This document shows positions 37,329 to 44,686 of a stretch of DNA of 64,000 bases, piece after piece; the stretch's first letter is position 1; each line of letters opens with the position of its first letter. A program made the translations under genes and the position numbers. The notes beneath the pieces were generated by a model. That model was given only the letters and a program-made list of their open reading frames with translations, was not told the origin of the DNA and did no database searches. This DNA is from Pseudomonas asplenii (GTDB lineage: Bacteria > Pseudomonadota > Gammaproteobacteria > Pseudomonadales > Pseudomonadaceae). The stretch is from NCBI RefSeq assembly GCF_001293465.1, contig NZ_JSYZ01000004.1:124001-188000 (forward strand). Reading direction: 5' to 3'.

Positions 37329-38027
37329 ATGCTGCAACTTCGACCTTTCAACAGCCTGGGCGGGGCCCATCATGGCTGGCTGAACGCACACCACCACTTC
37401 TCGTTCGCCGAGTACTACGATCCGCAACGCATGCACTGGGGCAACCTGCGGGTCTGGAACGACGACGTGATCGCCCCCGGCACCGGCTTCCCGACCCATC
37501 CGCACCGGGACATGGAAATCATCACCTATGTGCGTGAGGGCGCGATCAGCCACGAGGACAACCTCGGCAACAAGGGCCGTACCGAGGCCGGCGATGTGCA
37601 GGTCATGAGTGCCGGCACCGGCATCGCCCACAGCGAGTACAACCTGGAGTCGACACCGACCAAGATCTTCCAGATCTGGATCATCCCGCAACAGGCCGGT
37701 GCGGCGCCTTCCTGGGGCACCCGGCCGTTTCCCAAGGGCGAGCGTGGCGAAGGCTTCGTGACCCTGGCCAGCGGCCGGGAGGGTGATGAGCAGAGCTTGC
37801 GGATCCGCGCCGATGCACGGCTGGTGGCGGCCAACCTCAAGGCTGGCGAAAGCGCCGAGTACCCTCTGGGCAGCGCTCGCCGCGCGTACCTGGTGCCAGC
37901 CACCGGGGTGATCGAGGTCAACGGCCTGCGCGCCGAGGCCCGCGATGGCGTGGCCGTGGCCGAGGAAGAGGTGCTGCGGGTCACCGCGGTGCAGGACAGC
38001 GAGATCATCCTGGTGGATGTGGCTTGA
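37329..38027 (+). CDS. Pirin-family protein
   Basis: 232 residues, a bicupin of the YhhW/pirin type. The metal-binding motif PTHPHRDMEIITYV (two His plus Glu) and GTGIAHSEYN supply the usual three His and one Glu ligands. Bacterial relatives are quercetinases or redox-sensing regulators; activity here is not known. Start at 37329 is preferred over 37254 because AGGAG lies nine bases upstream and the family begins LQLRPFNSLGGAHHGWL. Confidence 0.9.
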   Translation: MLQLRPFNSLGGAHHGWLNAHHHFSFAEYYDPQRMHWGNLRVWNDDVIAPGTGFPTHPHRDMEIITYVREGAISHEDNLGNKGRTEAGDVQVMSAGTGIAHSEYNLESTPTKIFQIWIIPQQAGAAPSWGTRPFPKGERGEGFVTLASGREGDEQSLRIRADARLVAANLKAGESAEYPLGSARRAYLVPATGVIEVNGLRAEARDGVAVAEEEVLRVTAVQDSEIILVDVA

Positions 38028-38050
38028 GGCGGCGGTGACTGTACCGACGC

Positions 38051-38143
38051 TTTCGCGGCTGAATCCGACGCCCACAGGTTCTGTGCAGTACACAAAATAT
38101 GTGTGCGCCCCGATCCACTGTGGGGGCCGGATTCAGCCGCGAA
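38051..38143. repeat. Inverted repeat of REPIN type (second sequence class)
   Basis: TTTCGCGGCTGAATCCG at 38051-38067 and CGGATTCAGCCGCGAA at 38128-38143, with CCACAG and CTGTGG inside, are reverse complements. The gap lies tail-to-tail between pirin and phosphoglucomutase. The core differs from the GGGCAAG class seen at 8290 and 10065. Confidence 0.8.
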
Positions 38144-38155
38144 CGGGCACAGGCA

Positions 38156-39802
38156 TCAGGCCGGGGAAATCGCCCCGTCCACCAGCACCTGCGCCTCTTC
38201 CACCAGGCGCTTGAGGTGATCGTCGCCGATAAAGCTCTCGGCGTAGATCTTGTAGATATCCTCGGTGCCCGATGGCCGCGCGGCGAACCAGCCGTTCTCG
38301 GTCATGACCTTCAGACCGCCAATCGCCTGCCCGTTGCCCGGCGCATGACTGAGAATCTGCCGAATCGGCTCCCCGGCCAACTGGGTCGAACTCACCTGCT
38401 GCGGCGACAGCTTGCCCAGCAGCGCTTTCTGCGCCGGCGTGGCAGCGGCATCGACCCGCACGGAGAACGGTTCGCCCAGTTCGTCGGTCAGGCCACGGAA
38501 GATCTGGCTCGGATCACGACCGCTGCGCGAGGTCATCTCCGCCGCCAGGAGCCCCGGAATCAGGCCGTCCTTGTCGGTGGACCAGACACTGCCGTCCTTG
38601 CGCAGGAACGACGCACCGGCACTCTCCTCGCCACCAAAGCCCAGGGAGCCGTCGAACAGCCCGTCGGCGAACCACTTGAAGCCCACCGGCACTTCGTACA
38701 GGCGACGGCCCAGGCGCGCCGCCACGCGGTCGATCAGGCCGCTGCTGACCACGGTCTTGCCCACGGCCGCCTCGGCGCGCCATTGCGGACGGTTCTGGAA
38801 CAGGTAGTCGATGGACACCGCCAGGTAGTTGTTCGGCGCCAACAGGCCGCCAGAGGGGGTGACGATGCCATGGCGGTCATGGTCGGGATCGCAGGCGAAG
38901 GCGACGTCGAAACGCTCCTTCAGGCCGATCAGGCCCTGCATGGCATGGCTGGAGGATGGGTCCATGCGGATCTTGCCGTCCCAGTCGACGCTCATGAAAC
39001 GGAAGGTCGGATCGACCTGGGTGTTCACCACCTCCAGGTTCAACTGGTAGTGATCGGCGATCGCCGACCAGTAGCGCACGCCGGCGCCGCCCAGCGGGTC
39101 GACGCCCAGGCGCAGATTGGCACTGCGGATGGCGTCCATGTCGATGACATTGGCCAGGTCCGCCACATAGCTGTTGAGGTAGTCATGGCGGTGGGTGGTG
39201 GCGGCCTTGAGCGCGCGCGCGTAGCTGATGCGCTTGACCCCGGCCAGCTGGTCGGCCAGCAGTTCGTTGGCCTTGGCCTCGATCCACTTGGTGATATGGG
39301 TATCGGCCGGGCCGCCATTGGGCGGGTTGTACTTGAAGCCGCCGCTTTCCGGCGGGTTGTGGGACGGGGTGATCACCACGCCGTCCGCCAGGCCGCGGGT
39401 GCGACCGCGGTTGTAGCAGATGATCGCGTGGGACACCGCCGGCGTCGGGGTGTACTCGTCGCCCTGGGCGATCATGGTTTCCACGCCATTGGCGGCGAAC
39501 ACTTCCAGGGCACTGGCTCCCGCCGGGGTGGACAGTGCATGGGTGTCGATACCGACGAACAGCGGACCGTCGATCCCCTGGGCCTGGCGATACAGGCAGA
39601 TGGCCTGGCTGATGGCCAGGACGTGCCATTCATTGAAACTCAGCTCGAACGAGCTGCCCCGATGTCCTGAGGTACCGAAGGCGACACGCTGGGTGGAGAT
39701 CGTCGCATCGGGTTGGCCGGTGTAGTAGGCCGATACCAGTCGCGGGATATCTACCAGCAACTGTGCCGGTGCCGGTTTGCCCGCAAAAGGACTGAGTGTC
39801 AT
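38156..39802 (-). CDS. pgm: Phosphoglucomutase (alpha-D-glucose phosphate-specific)
   Basis: Interconverts glucose 1- and glucose 6-phosphate, supplying UDP-glucose for envelope sugars. 548 residues, standard. The phosphorylated serine is S147 in [12 protein letters not shown]; the metal loop CDPDHDRHG, sugar-specificity loop [11 protein letters not shown] and phosphate loop [17 protein letters not shown] are all present. N terminus [11 protein letters not shown] fits. The ATG at 39802 follows AGAGG. Confidence 0.95.
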   Translation of the reverse strand: MTLSPFAGKPAPAQLLVDIPRLVSAYYTGQPDATISTQRVAFGTSGHRGSSFELSFNEWHVLAISQAICLYRQAQGIDGPLFVGIDTHALSTPAGASALEVFAANGVETMIAQGDEYTPTPAVSHAIICYNRGRTRGLADGVVITPSHNPPESGGFKYNPPNGGPADTHITKWIEAKANELLADQLAGVKRISYARALKAATTHRHDYLNSYVADLANVIDMDAIRSANLRLGVDPLGGAGVRYWSAIADHYQLNLEVVNTQVDPTFRFMSVDWDGKIRMDPSSSHAMQGLIGLKERFDVAFACDPDHDRHGIVTPSGGLLAPNNYLAVSIDYLFQNRPQWRAEAAVGKTVVSSGLIDRVAARLGRRLYEVPVGFKWFADGLFDGSLGFGGEESAGASFLRKDGSVWSTDKDGLIPGLLAAEMTSRSGRDPSQIFRGLTDELGEPFSVRVDAAATPAQKALLGKLSPQQVSSTQLAGEPIRQILSHAPGNGQAIGGLKVMTENGWFAARPSGTEDIYKIYAESFIGDDHLKRLVEEAQVLVDGAISPA

Positions 39803-39966
39803 GCAAAACCTCTGGAAGTGAAGGGTACGGGGAAAGCGCGCAGTTTACTGGCAGTTCGACACCGCCGGTAAGCTATCTATCCCGTGGCGGGAAAGATTTT
39901 TATGAGAGGCACCCCCTTCGGGCAAAGGGGGCGCGGGAGGGAGAGTCGTGCAGCGCGAATCCGGCG

Positions 39967-40236
39967 TCAGGACGCCCTCACCCGCTCCTGCTGATGGCCG
40001 CCACCCTGGCTGTATTGCAGGTCATGGCGCAGCTTGGCGATCAGCTCCGAAATGGCGCGGCTGCTATCGAGCTTCGAGGCGCAGATGCCGGTGACCATCA
40101 GGTCCACCCGCTCGGATTTCCTGTCGAACACCTTGACGGTGAGGGATTCATCCGCCCCGACACTGCACTGGCAGCGCGTCGGCAGAAAGCTGCTTTCAAT
40201 GATATTGCGTAATTCAAGCGACGATAGCGATAGCAT
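39967..40236 (-). CDS. DUF1652-family small protein
   Basis: 89 residues: LSLSSLELRNIIESSFLPTRCQCSVGADESLTVKVFDR, then DLMVTGICASKLDSSRAISELIAKLRHDL, a good match to this Pseudomonas small-protein family of unknown function. GGAGAG precedes the ATG at 40236. No partner gene. More typical of the family than the copy at 34206. Confidence 0.8.
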   Translation of the reverse strand: MLSLSSLELRNIIESSFLPTRCQCSVGADESLTVKVFDRKSERVDLMVTGICASKLDSSRAISELIAKLRHDLQYSQGGGHQQERVRAS

Positions 40237-40609
40237 GGCGACTCTCTCCGTTATATGAGACTGCCAGTTTCGAAGCCGGGACGGTCATCGACCGCCCGCG
40301 TAGGGTTCACACATCACAAGCCCTGCAAGCGCCACCGCCCTGTCCTATCCTGAAAGGCGGGTGCACCAGCACAGACTAGGCCGTTTCCCCGCCATGCGTG
40401 AGCGCTGTTCGTCCGACAGGCGCACCACTGGTCGAGTTAATAGCGAAATGCCGCTATTCGGCCGGCAAGAAAAAACCTTTGCCGAGGCGGCATTTGCCCT
40501 TATCTTCGCCAGTTGTTTGCGGTTGCACCGTGAAAACTGTGCGGACCACCCGCGTTGTATCTTTCCACCGAGGGCACGCCCCCTCCTGACCCCAGGGCAC
40601 AGAAAGCTC
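40237..40609. promoter_or_regulatory. Divergent region between the DUF1652 gene and ecotin
   Basis: 373 bp with no convincing gene; the reading frame of ecotin stays open upstream to 40361 but lacks a start site or coding character. A short dyad AATAGCG / CGCTATT with a 6-bp spacer lies at 40439-40458. Both flanking promoters must be here. Confidence 0.5.
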
Positions 40610-41092
40610 ATGAATTCGACGACCATCGCCGCCACTTTCCTGCTGGCCATGACCACAGCCGCCAGTGCGGTCGCCGCCGACAAATCGGACCTGGCGCCCT
40701 TCCCCAAGGCGGAAGACGGCTTCACTCGCACGGTCATCCGTGTGCCGAAAATGACCAAGGACTCCGACCACCGGGTCGAGATCATCGCCGGCAAGGTCCT
40801 GCCCGTCGACTGCAACCAGAAACGCCTGACCGGCAACCTCGACGAGAAAAACCTGGAAGGCTGGAGCTATGCCTACTATCGCCTGGAAAGTGTCAGCGGC
40901 CCGGTTTCCACCCTGATGGCCTGCCCGCCCGGCACCAAGCCGAAAAAGGACTTCGTTCCGGTCGTCGGCAACGGCTACATGCTGCGCTACAACAGCAAGC
41001 TGCCGCTGGTGATCTACGCGCCGGACGATGTGCAGATCCGCTACCGGATCTGGAGCCCGTCCAAGCTGATCAAGAAAGCCGTCAGCGAATGA
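40610..41092 (+). CDS. eco: Ecotin, periplasmic serine-protease inhibitor
   Basis: 160 residues. Signal peptide MNSTTIAATFLLAMTTAASAVAA, then LAPFPKAEDGFTRTVIRVP, the ecotin opening. The reactive loop reads GPVSTLMACPPGTK with P1 methionine at M103, and the flanking disulfide cysteines C68 and C105 correspond to C50/C87 of E. coli ecotin. The C-terminal dimer strand is present (GYMLRYNSKLPLVIYAPDDVQIRYRIWSP). It inhibits trypsin-fold proteases such as neutrophil elastase in the family. Start 40610 gives the signal peptide. Confidence 0.95.
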   Translation: MNSTTIAATFLLAMTTAASAVAADKSDLAPFPKAEDGFTRTVIRVPKMTKDSDHRVEIIAGKVLPVDCNQKRLTGNLDEKNLEGWSYAYYRLESVSGPVSTLMACPPGTKPKKDFVPVVGNGYMLRYNSKLPLVIYAPDDVQIRYRIWSPSKLIKKAVSE

Positions 41093-41108
41093 CCCGCAGA
41101 GCCTGCCG

Positions 41109-41414
41109 ATGATCACCTGCCACGTCAAATACGTCATCGATCCGTATCAACTGGCTGAGTTCGAGGCCTATTCCAAGGCCTGGATCGGTATCGTCCAACG
41201 CCTGGGCGGTACCCACCACGGCTACTTCCTGCCCAGCGAGGGCGCGAGCAATATCGCCTATTGCCTGTTCAGCTTCAGCTCGCTGGCCGAGTACGAACGT
41301 TATCGCCAGGCGGCCCTCAGCGACCCGCAGAGTACGGCCCTGGTCGCCTCGGTGGTGGAGAAGAAGTTCATTCTCAGCTACGAGCGCAGCTTCATGCGCC
41401 CATTGCTGTCCTGA
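41109..41414 (+). CDS. NIPSNAP-family protein
   Basis: 101-residue ferredoxin-like single domain: ITCHVKYVIDPYQLAEFEAYSKAWIGIVQRLGGTHHGYFLPSEG, then SFSSLAEYERYRQAALSDP, the NIPSNAP pattern. Role in bacteria is unknown. It follows ecotin by 16 bp and may be co-transcribed; it faces the threonine dehydratase gene tail-to-tail (10-bp gap). Confidence 0.85.
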   Translation: MITCHVKYVIDPYQLAEFEAYSKAWIGIVQRLGGTHHGYFLPSEGASNIAYCLFSFSSLAEYERYRQAALSDPQSTALVASVVEKKFILSYERSFMRPLLS

Positions 41415-41424
41415 GCCAGCCCGC

Positions 41425-42465
41425 TCAGGCGGGCACCGCCTGCGGCCTGACCAGGGCCGCACGCTCGACCACATGGCGCAGGCTGTCGAAATTGATGTTG
41501 GCACCGGAGTTGATCGCCACCAGCGTCTGCCCCCGGGCCCCACTACCCGCCACGTACTTCCGGATCCCGGCCACCGCCAGCGCGCCCGACGGCTCGGTGA
41601 TGGAGCGGGTATCGTCATAGATGTCACGGATGGCGCTGCACAACTCGTCGTTGCTGACCGTAATCACCTCGTCGACATGCCGCCGGCAGATCTCGAAGCC
41701 GTACGCACCGATCTGTGCCACCGCCACCCCGTCGGCGAAGGTCCCGACCTGCGGCAACACCACCCGCTCGCCGGCCTGCAAGGCCCTTTGCAAGCAATTG
41801 GAATGCTCCGACTCGACCCCGATGATCCGCACCTGCGGTCGCAGGTATTTGACGTAGGCGGCGATCCCGGCGATCAGGCCACCACCACCGACCGGGACGA
41901 AGATCGCGTCCAGGGTTCCCTGGTGCTGGTTGAGCAGTTCCATCGCCACCGTGCCCTGGCCGGCAATCACCTCGGGATCGTCGAATGGCGAGACGAAGGT
42001 GTAGCCTTTTTCCTGCGCCAGGGCCAAGGCATGCGCCAGGGCGAAGGGAAAGCTGTCGCCGTGCAGTACCGCCGTGGCTGCACGGCTGCGCACCCCCTGC
42101 ACCTTGAGCTCGGGCGTACTGGTGGGCATGACGATCGTCGCCTTGATCCCCAGGGTACGCGCCGCCAGGGCCACGCCCTGGGCATGATTGCCCGCCGATG
42201 CGGTGATCACCCCGCAGTTGCGCTGGGCTTCGCTCAGTTGCACCAGCTTGTTGTAGGCACCACGGATCTTGAAGGAAAAGGTCGGTTGCAAGTCCTCGCG
42301 CTTGAGCAGCACCTGGTTGCCCAATGCCTCCGACAACGCCGGGGCCGGTTGCAGGGGCGTGCAGATCGCCTGATGGTAGACCGGTGCCGCAAGAATCCTG
42401 CGGACATAGCGGCCCAGCAGTTCGTCATCGACGTTGGCGTGTTGGCTGGCGGTATCGGTGTTCAT
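41425..42465 (-). CDS. ilvA: Threonine dehydratase (ammonia-lyase), short form without ACT domain
   Basis: PLP enzyme converting threonine to 2-oxobutyrate, the first step to isoleucine. 346 residues: PLP lysine in FSFKIRGAYNKL, phosphate-binding loop VPVGGGGLIAGI, SAGNHAQGVA. The C-terminal ACT-like regulatory domains of the 504-residue biosynthetic enzyme are missing, so feedback inhibition by isoleucine is not expected by that route. Start 42465 follows GGAGA. It is preceded by an Ile-rich leader peptide and a terminator (42509-42614), so control by transcription attenuation in response to isoleucyl-tRNA is likely and would replace allosteric control. Confidence 0.9.
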   Translation of the reverse strand: MNTDTASQHANVDDELLGRYVRRILAAPVYHQAICTPLQPAPALSEALGNQVLLKREDLQPTFSFKIRGAYNKLVQLSEAQRNCGVITASAGNHAQGVALAARTLGIKATIVMPTSTPELKVQGVRSRAATAVLHGDSFPFALAHALALAQEKGYTFVSPFDDPEVIAGQGTVAMELLNQHQGTLDAIFVPVGGGGLIAGIAAYVKYLRPQVRIIGVESEHSNCLQRALQAGERVVLPQVGTFADGVAVAQIGAYGFEICRRHVDEVITVSNDELCSAIRDIYDDTRSITEPSGALAVAGIRKYVAGSGARGQTLVAINSGANINFDSLRHVVERAALVRPQAVPA

Positions 42466-42508
42466 CTGGCTCTCCGGGTTGGCACTTGACCTCGGAGGCA
42501 GAAACGAC

Positions 42509-42531
42509 AAACCCGCCTCGGAGGCGGGTTT
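42509..42531 (-). terminator. Attenuator terminator of the threonine dehydratase gene
   Basis: AAACCCGCCTC / GAGGCGGGTTT, an 11-bp perfect inverted repeat with a one-base centre, 17 bp after the leader-peptide stop and 43 bp before the dehydratase ATG. On the minus strand a moderate T-run (TTTGTCGTTTC) follows. The 5' arm CCCGCC can alternatively pair with GGCGGG at the last codons of the leader peptide, forming an antiterminator. Confidence 0.8.
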
Positions 42532-42548
42532 GGGTAAACAGGTGCAGC

Positions 42549-42614
42549 TCAGCCCGCCGGATAAGGAATGGCGATAATAATGCTTGGCTGAGGCAGAACG
42601 TGGACGTAGGTCAT
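42549..42614 (-). CDS. Ile-rich attenuation leader peptide of the threonine dehydratase gene
   Basis: A 21-residue open frame beginning MTYVHVLPQPS and continuing IIIAIPYPAG before TGA. Four isoleucine codons (ATT ATT ATC, then ATT) lie together, with valine and leucine earlier, as in ilv-type leader peptides. The end of the peptide (CCG GCG GGC) supplies the GGCGGG needed for the antiterminator: stalling at the Ile codons would leave it free to pair with CCCGCC of the terminator stem, while translation to the stop would cover it. The ribosome site is weak. Confidence 0.75.
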   Translation of the reverse strand: MTYVHVLPQPSIIIAIPYPAG

Positions 42615-42677
42615 GGCCCGAAACTATCCGGGAGCGATGGACAAGTCAATGGGGAAAATTCGCCGTGGCTTGCCTGA

Positions 42678-42707
42678 GATATACGAAACATATACGCTTC
42701 GTATATC
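42678..42707 (+). promoter_or_regulatory. Perfect 10-bp inverted repeat operator upstream of the ParD-like gene
   Basis: Arms GATATACGAA (42678-42687) and TTCGTATATC (42698-42707) with a 10-bp spacer that itself contains another ATATACG. It ends 20 bp before the ParD-like ATG and is markedly A+T-rich. This is the typical place and shape for autoregulation by a ribbon-helix-helix protein; it may overlap the -10 region. Confidence 0.7.
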
Positions 42708-42727
42708 AACTTCCTCAAGAGAACCCC

Positions 42728-42928
42728 ATGGGTATCGTCAAGATCTCCGATGAACTGCATGAACAGGTCCGCATGGCCAGCGCCGCCATGGACCGCTCGA
42801 TCAACGCCCAGGCCGAGTTCTGGATCAAGCTCGGCCTGCTGGCTGAACTCAACCCGCAACTGGGCTACAACGAGCTGGTCAATCGTCTGCTGCTGAACCG
42901 GGACGATCTCATCCGGGGGCGCAGCTGA
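42728..42928 (+). CDS. ParD-like (ribbon-helix-helix) protein
   Basis: 66 residues: MGIVKISDELHEQVRMASAAMDRSINAQAEFWIKLGLLAELNP, the strand-helix-helix pattern of ParD-like antitoxins (VKISDELHEQV strand and first helix, SINAQAEFWIKLG second helix). Family members dimerise and bind operators through the N-terminal strand. A matching inverted repeat lies just upstream. There is no ParE toxin; the next gene, overlapping by one base, encodes a methionine aminopeptidase. Probably an autorepressor of this two-gene operon. Confidence 0.75.
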   Translation: MGIVKISDELHEQVRMASAAMDRSINAQAEFWIKLGLLAELNPQLGYNELVNRLLLNRDDLIRGRS

Positions 42929-43716
42929 TGTCCGTCGGCCTGATCAAGAGCGAAACCGAACTGGCGCTGATGCGCGAGGCCGGGCGCCTGCTGGCGCAGG
43001 TCTTCAGCATGCTCGACGGCCTGGTGACCGCCGGCCTGTCGACCCTGGAACTGGACCGGCGGGTCGAGACCTTCATCCGCCAGGAGTTGCTGGCCCGCCC
43101 GGCGAGCAAGGGCCAATACGACTACCCCTACTCCATCAACACCTCGATCAACGAAGTGGTGTGCCACGGCATGCCCGACGCCCGGGCGATCCTGCACGAC
43201 GGCGATATCGTCAATATCGACATCACCCTGGAAAAGAACGGTTTCATCGCCGACTCCAGCAAGATGTACCTGATCGGCGCCGTCAGCCCAAAGGCCCGGC
43301 GTCTGGTGGACAAGACCTTCGAGGCGCTCTGGGAAGGTATCCGGGTGGTACGCCCCGGCGCACGCCTGGGCGATATCGGCCATGCCATCCAGAAACACGC
43401 CGAAGGCAATGGCTACAGCGTCGTGCGCGAATACTGCGGGCACGGCATCGGCCGGCAGATGCACGAGGAACCGCAGGTGCTGCACTTCGGCCGACCGGGT
43501 ACCGGCCTGGTGCTGCGCGAAGGCATGGTCTTCACCATCGAACCGATGCTCAACCAGGGCAGCCCACGCACTCGTGGCCTGAAGGACGGCTGGACCGTGG
43601 TGACCCGCGACGGCAGCCTGTCGGCGCAGTGGGAGCACACCGTGGCGGTGACCCGTGACGGCTTCGAGGTGCTGACCCTGCAACCGGAACTTCAGGATTG
43701 TCCGACACCTCAGTGA
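42928..43716 (+). CDS. map: Type I methionine aminopeptidase (accessory copy)
   Basis: Removes N-terminal methionine from nascent proteins. 262 residues; all active-site residues are seen: H80 (VVCHGMP), metal ligands D98 (NIDIT) and D109 (FIADSSK), H172 (GHGIG), E205 (FTIEPM) and E236 (SAQWEHT). They match E. coli positions plus one, so it should be active. The housekeeping copy in pseudomonads lies near rpsB; this one follows the ParD-like gene, sharing one base (TGATG), and looks like an independently regulated second copy. Confidence 0.92.
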   Translation: MSVGLIKSETELALMREAGRLLAQVFSMLDGLVTAGLSTLELDRRVETFIRQELLARPASKGQYDYPYSINTSINEVVCHGMPDARAILHDGDIVNIDITLEKNGFIADSSKMYLIGAVSPKARRLVDKTFEALWEGIRVVRPGARLGDIGHAIQKHAEGNGYSVVREYCGHGIGRQMHEEPQVLHFGRPGTGLVLREGMVFTIEPMLNQGSPRTRGLKDGWTVVTRDGSLSAQWEHTVAVTRDGFEVLTLQPELQDCPTPQ

Positions 43717-43734
43717 AACCTCACGCAAACGCGA

Positions 43735-44676
43735 TCAACTGACGCGGTCAGCCTTCCCGGCCAGACGATTGAGCCCCACGACCATCAACCCCGCCCCCGC
43801 CAGCATCGCCAGCAGGAACAACGGGTAGGATACCCACCACGGCGTGCCGGCGGTCATCATGCTGTATTCGGACATGCCACCGATGCTGGCGATCAGGTTC
43901 AGCGGCAGGAATACCACGTTGATCAGGGTCAGCTTGCGCAACAGGCCATTGGTGCTGTTGTTCATCAGGTTGCCACGGGCATCGATCAGCGCGGAAAACA
44001 CGTTGGAGTAGATTTCCGCCTGCTTGTAGCACTGGTTGTTCTCGATGATCAGGTCGTCGATCAGGCCGATCGCCTGTTCGCCGAAGGCCTGCTTCTGCGC
44101 ATGATTGCGCAGCCGCGTCAGCACCGCGCCGTTGCTGTGCAGGGCATTGATGTAATAGATCAGGCTCTCGCTGAGATTGAACATCTGGATCAGGTGGCGG
44201 TTTTCCATCGAGGCATAGAACTTCTGCTGCAGCTCGCGGGCAACCATCTTGATCACCTTCAGGTGCCCGAGATAGTGGTGGATGTTGTTGAAGAGCATCT
44301 CCAGCAGCACGTCGAGCGGCGTGTTCAGCGCCTTGTGGCTGCCCAGGCCATCGAGCTGGGAGGCATCGGTGGCGATCACCAGCAGGCGCTCCTCGCACAG
44401 CAGCAGGCCGCAGGAGGACACTTCGAAGGACAGGCTGTCCGCTCCCGAGTAGTTCAGCGGGCGCTTCCAGATCAGGAACAGGTTGTCCGGGTGGAACTCG
44501 ATACGCGAGATCTCGTCCGGGTCCAGGGCCGAGGCCAGGGCATGTTCGTCGAGCTTGAAATGACTGCGCAGCAGTTCCCGCTCGACCGCATCGGGGTTGC
44601 AGAACAACATCACCGCGGCCTCCAGGTGCGCGACAGCCTGCAAGGCCCCCTGCCGCAATTCGAAACGCCTGATCAT
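43735..44676 (-). CDS. CorA-family divalent cation transporter with a GMS motif
   Basis: 313 residues. A soluble N-terminal domain (MIRRFELRQGALQ, LDPDEISRIEFHPDNLFLIWKRPL) and a long helix lead to two C-terminal membrane helices (LRKLTLINVVFLPLNLIASIGGMS and WWVSYPLFLLAMLAGAGLMVVGL), the CorA plan. The signature GMN between the two helices reads GMS (SIGGMSEY), so the selectivity filter is altered. Start 44676 follows AGGAG; a longer frame to 44790 would overlap the upstream gene. Transport of Mg2+ or another cation cannot be decided. Confidence 0.85.
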   Translation of the reverse strand: MIRRFELRQGALQAVAHLEAAVMLFCNPDAVERELLRSHFKLDEHALASALDPDEISRIEFHPDNLFLIWKRPLNYSGADSLSFEVSSCGLLLCEERLLVIATDASQLDGLGSHKALNTPLDVLLEMLFNNIHHYLGHLKVIKMVARELQQKFYASMENRHLIQMFNLSESLIYYINALHSNGAVLTRLRNHAQKQAFGEQAIGLIDDLIIENNQCYKQAEIYSNVFSALIDARGNLMNNSTNGLLRKLTLINVVFLPLNLIASIGGMSEYSMMTAGTPWWVSYPLFLLAMLAGAGLMVVGLNRLAGKADRVS

Positions 44677-44686
44677 CGCCGCCCTC

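Noticed and set aside
40361..40609. N-terminal extension of ecotin in an open frame
   Set aside because: The extension has no ribosome site and would bury the clear signal peptide starting at 40610.
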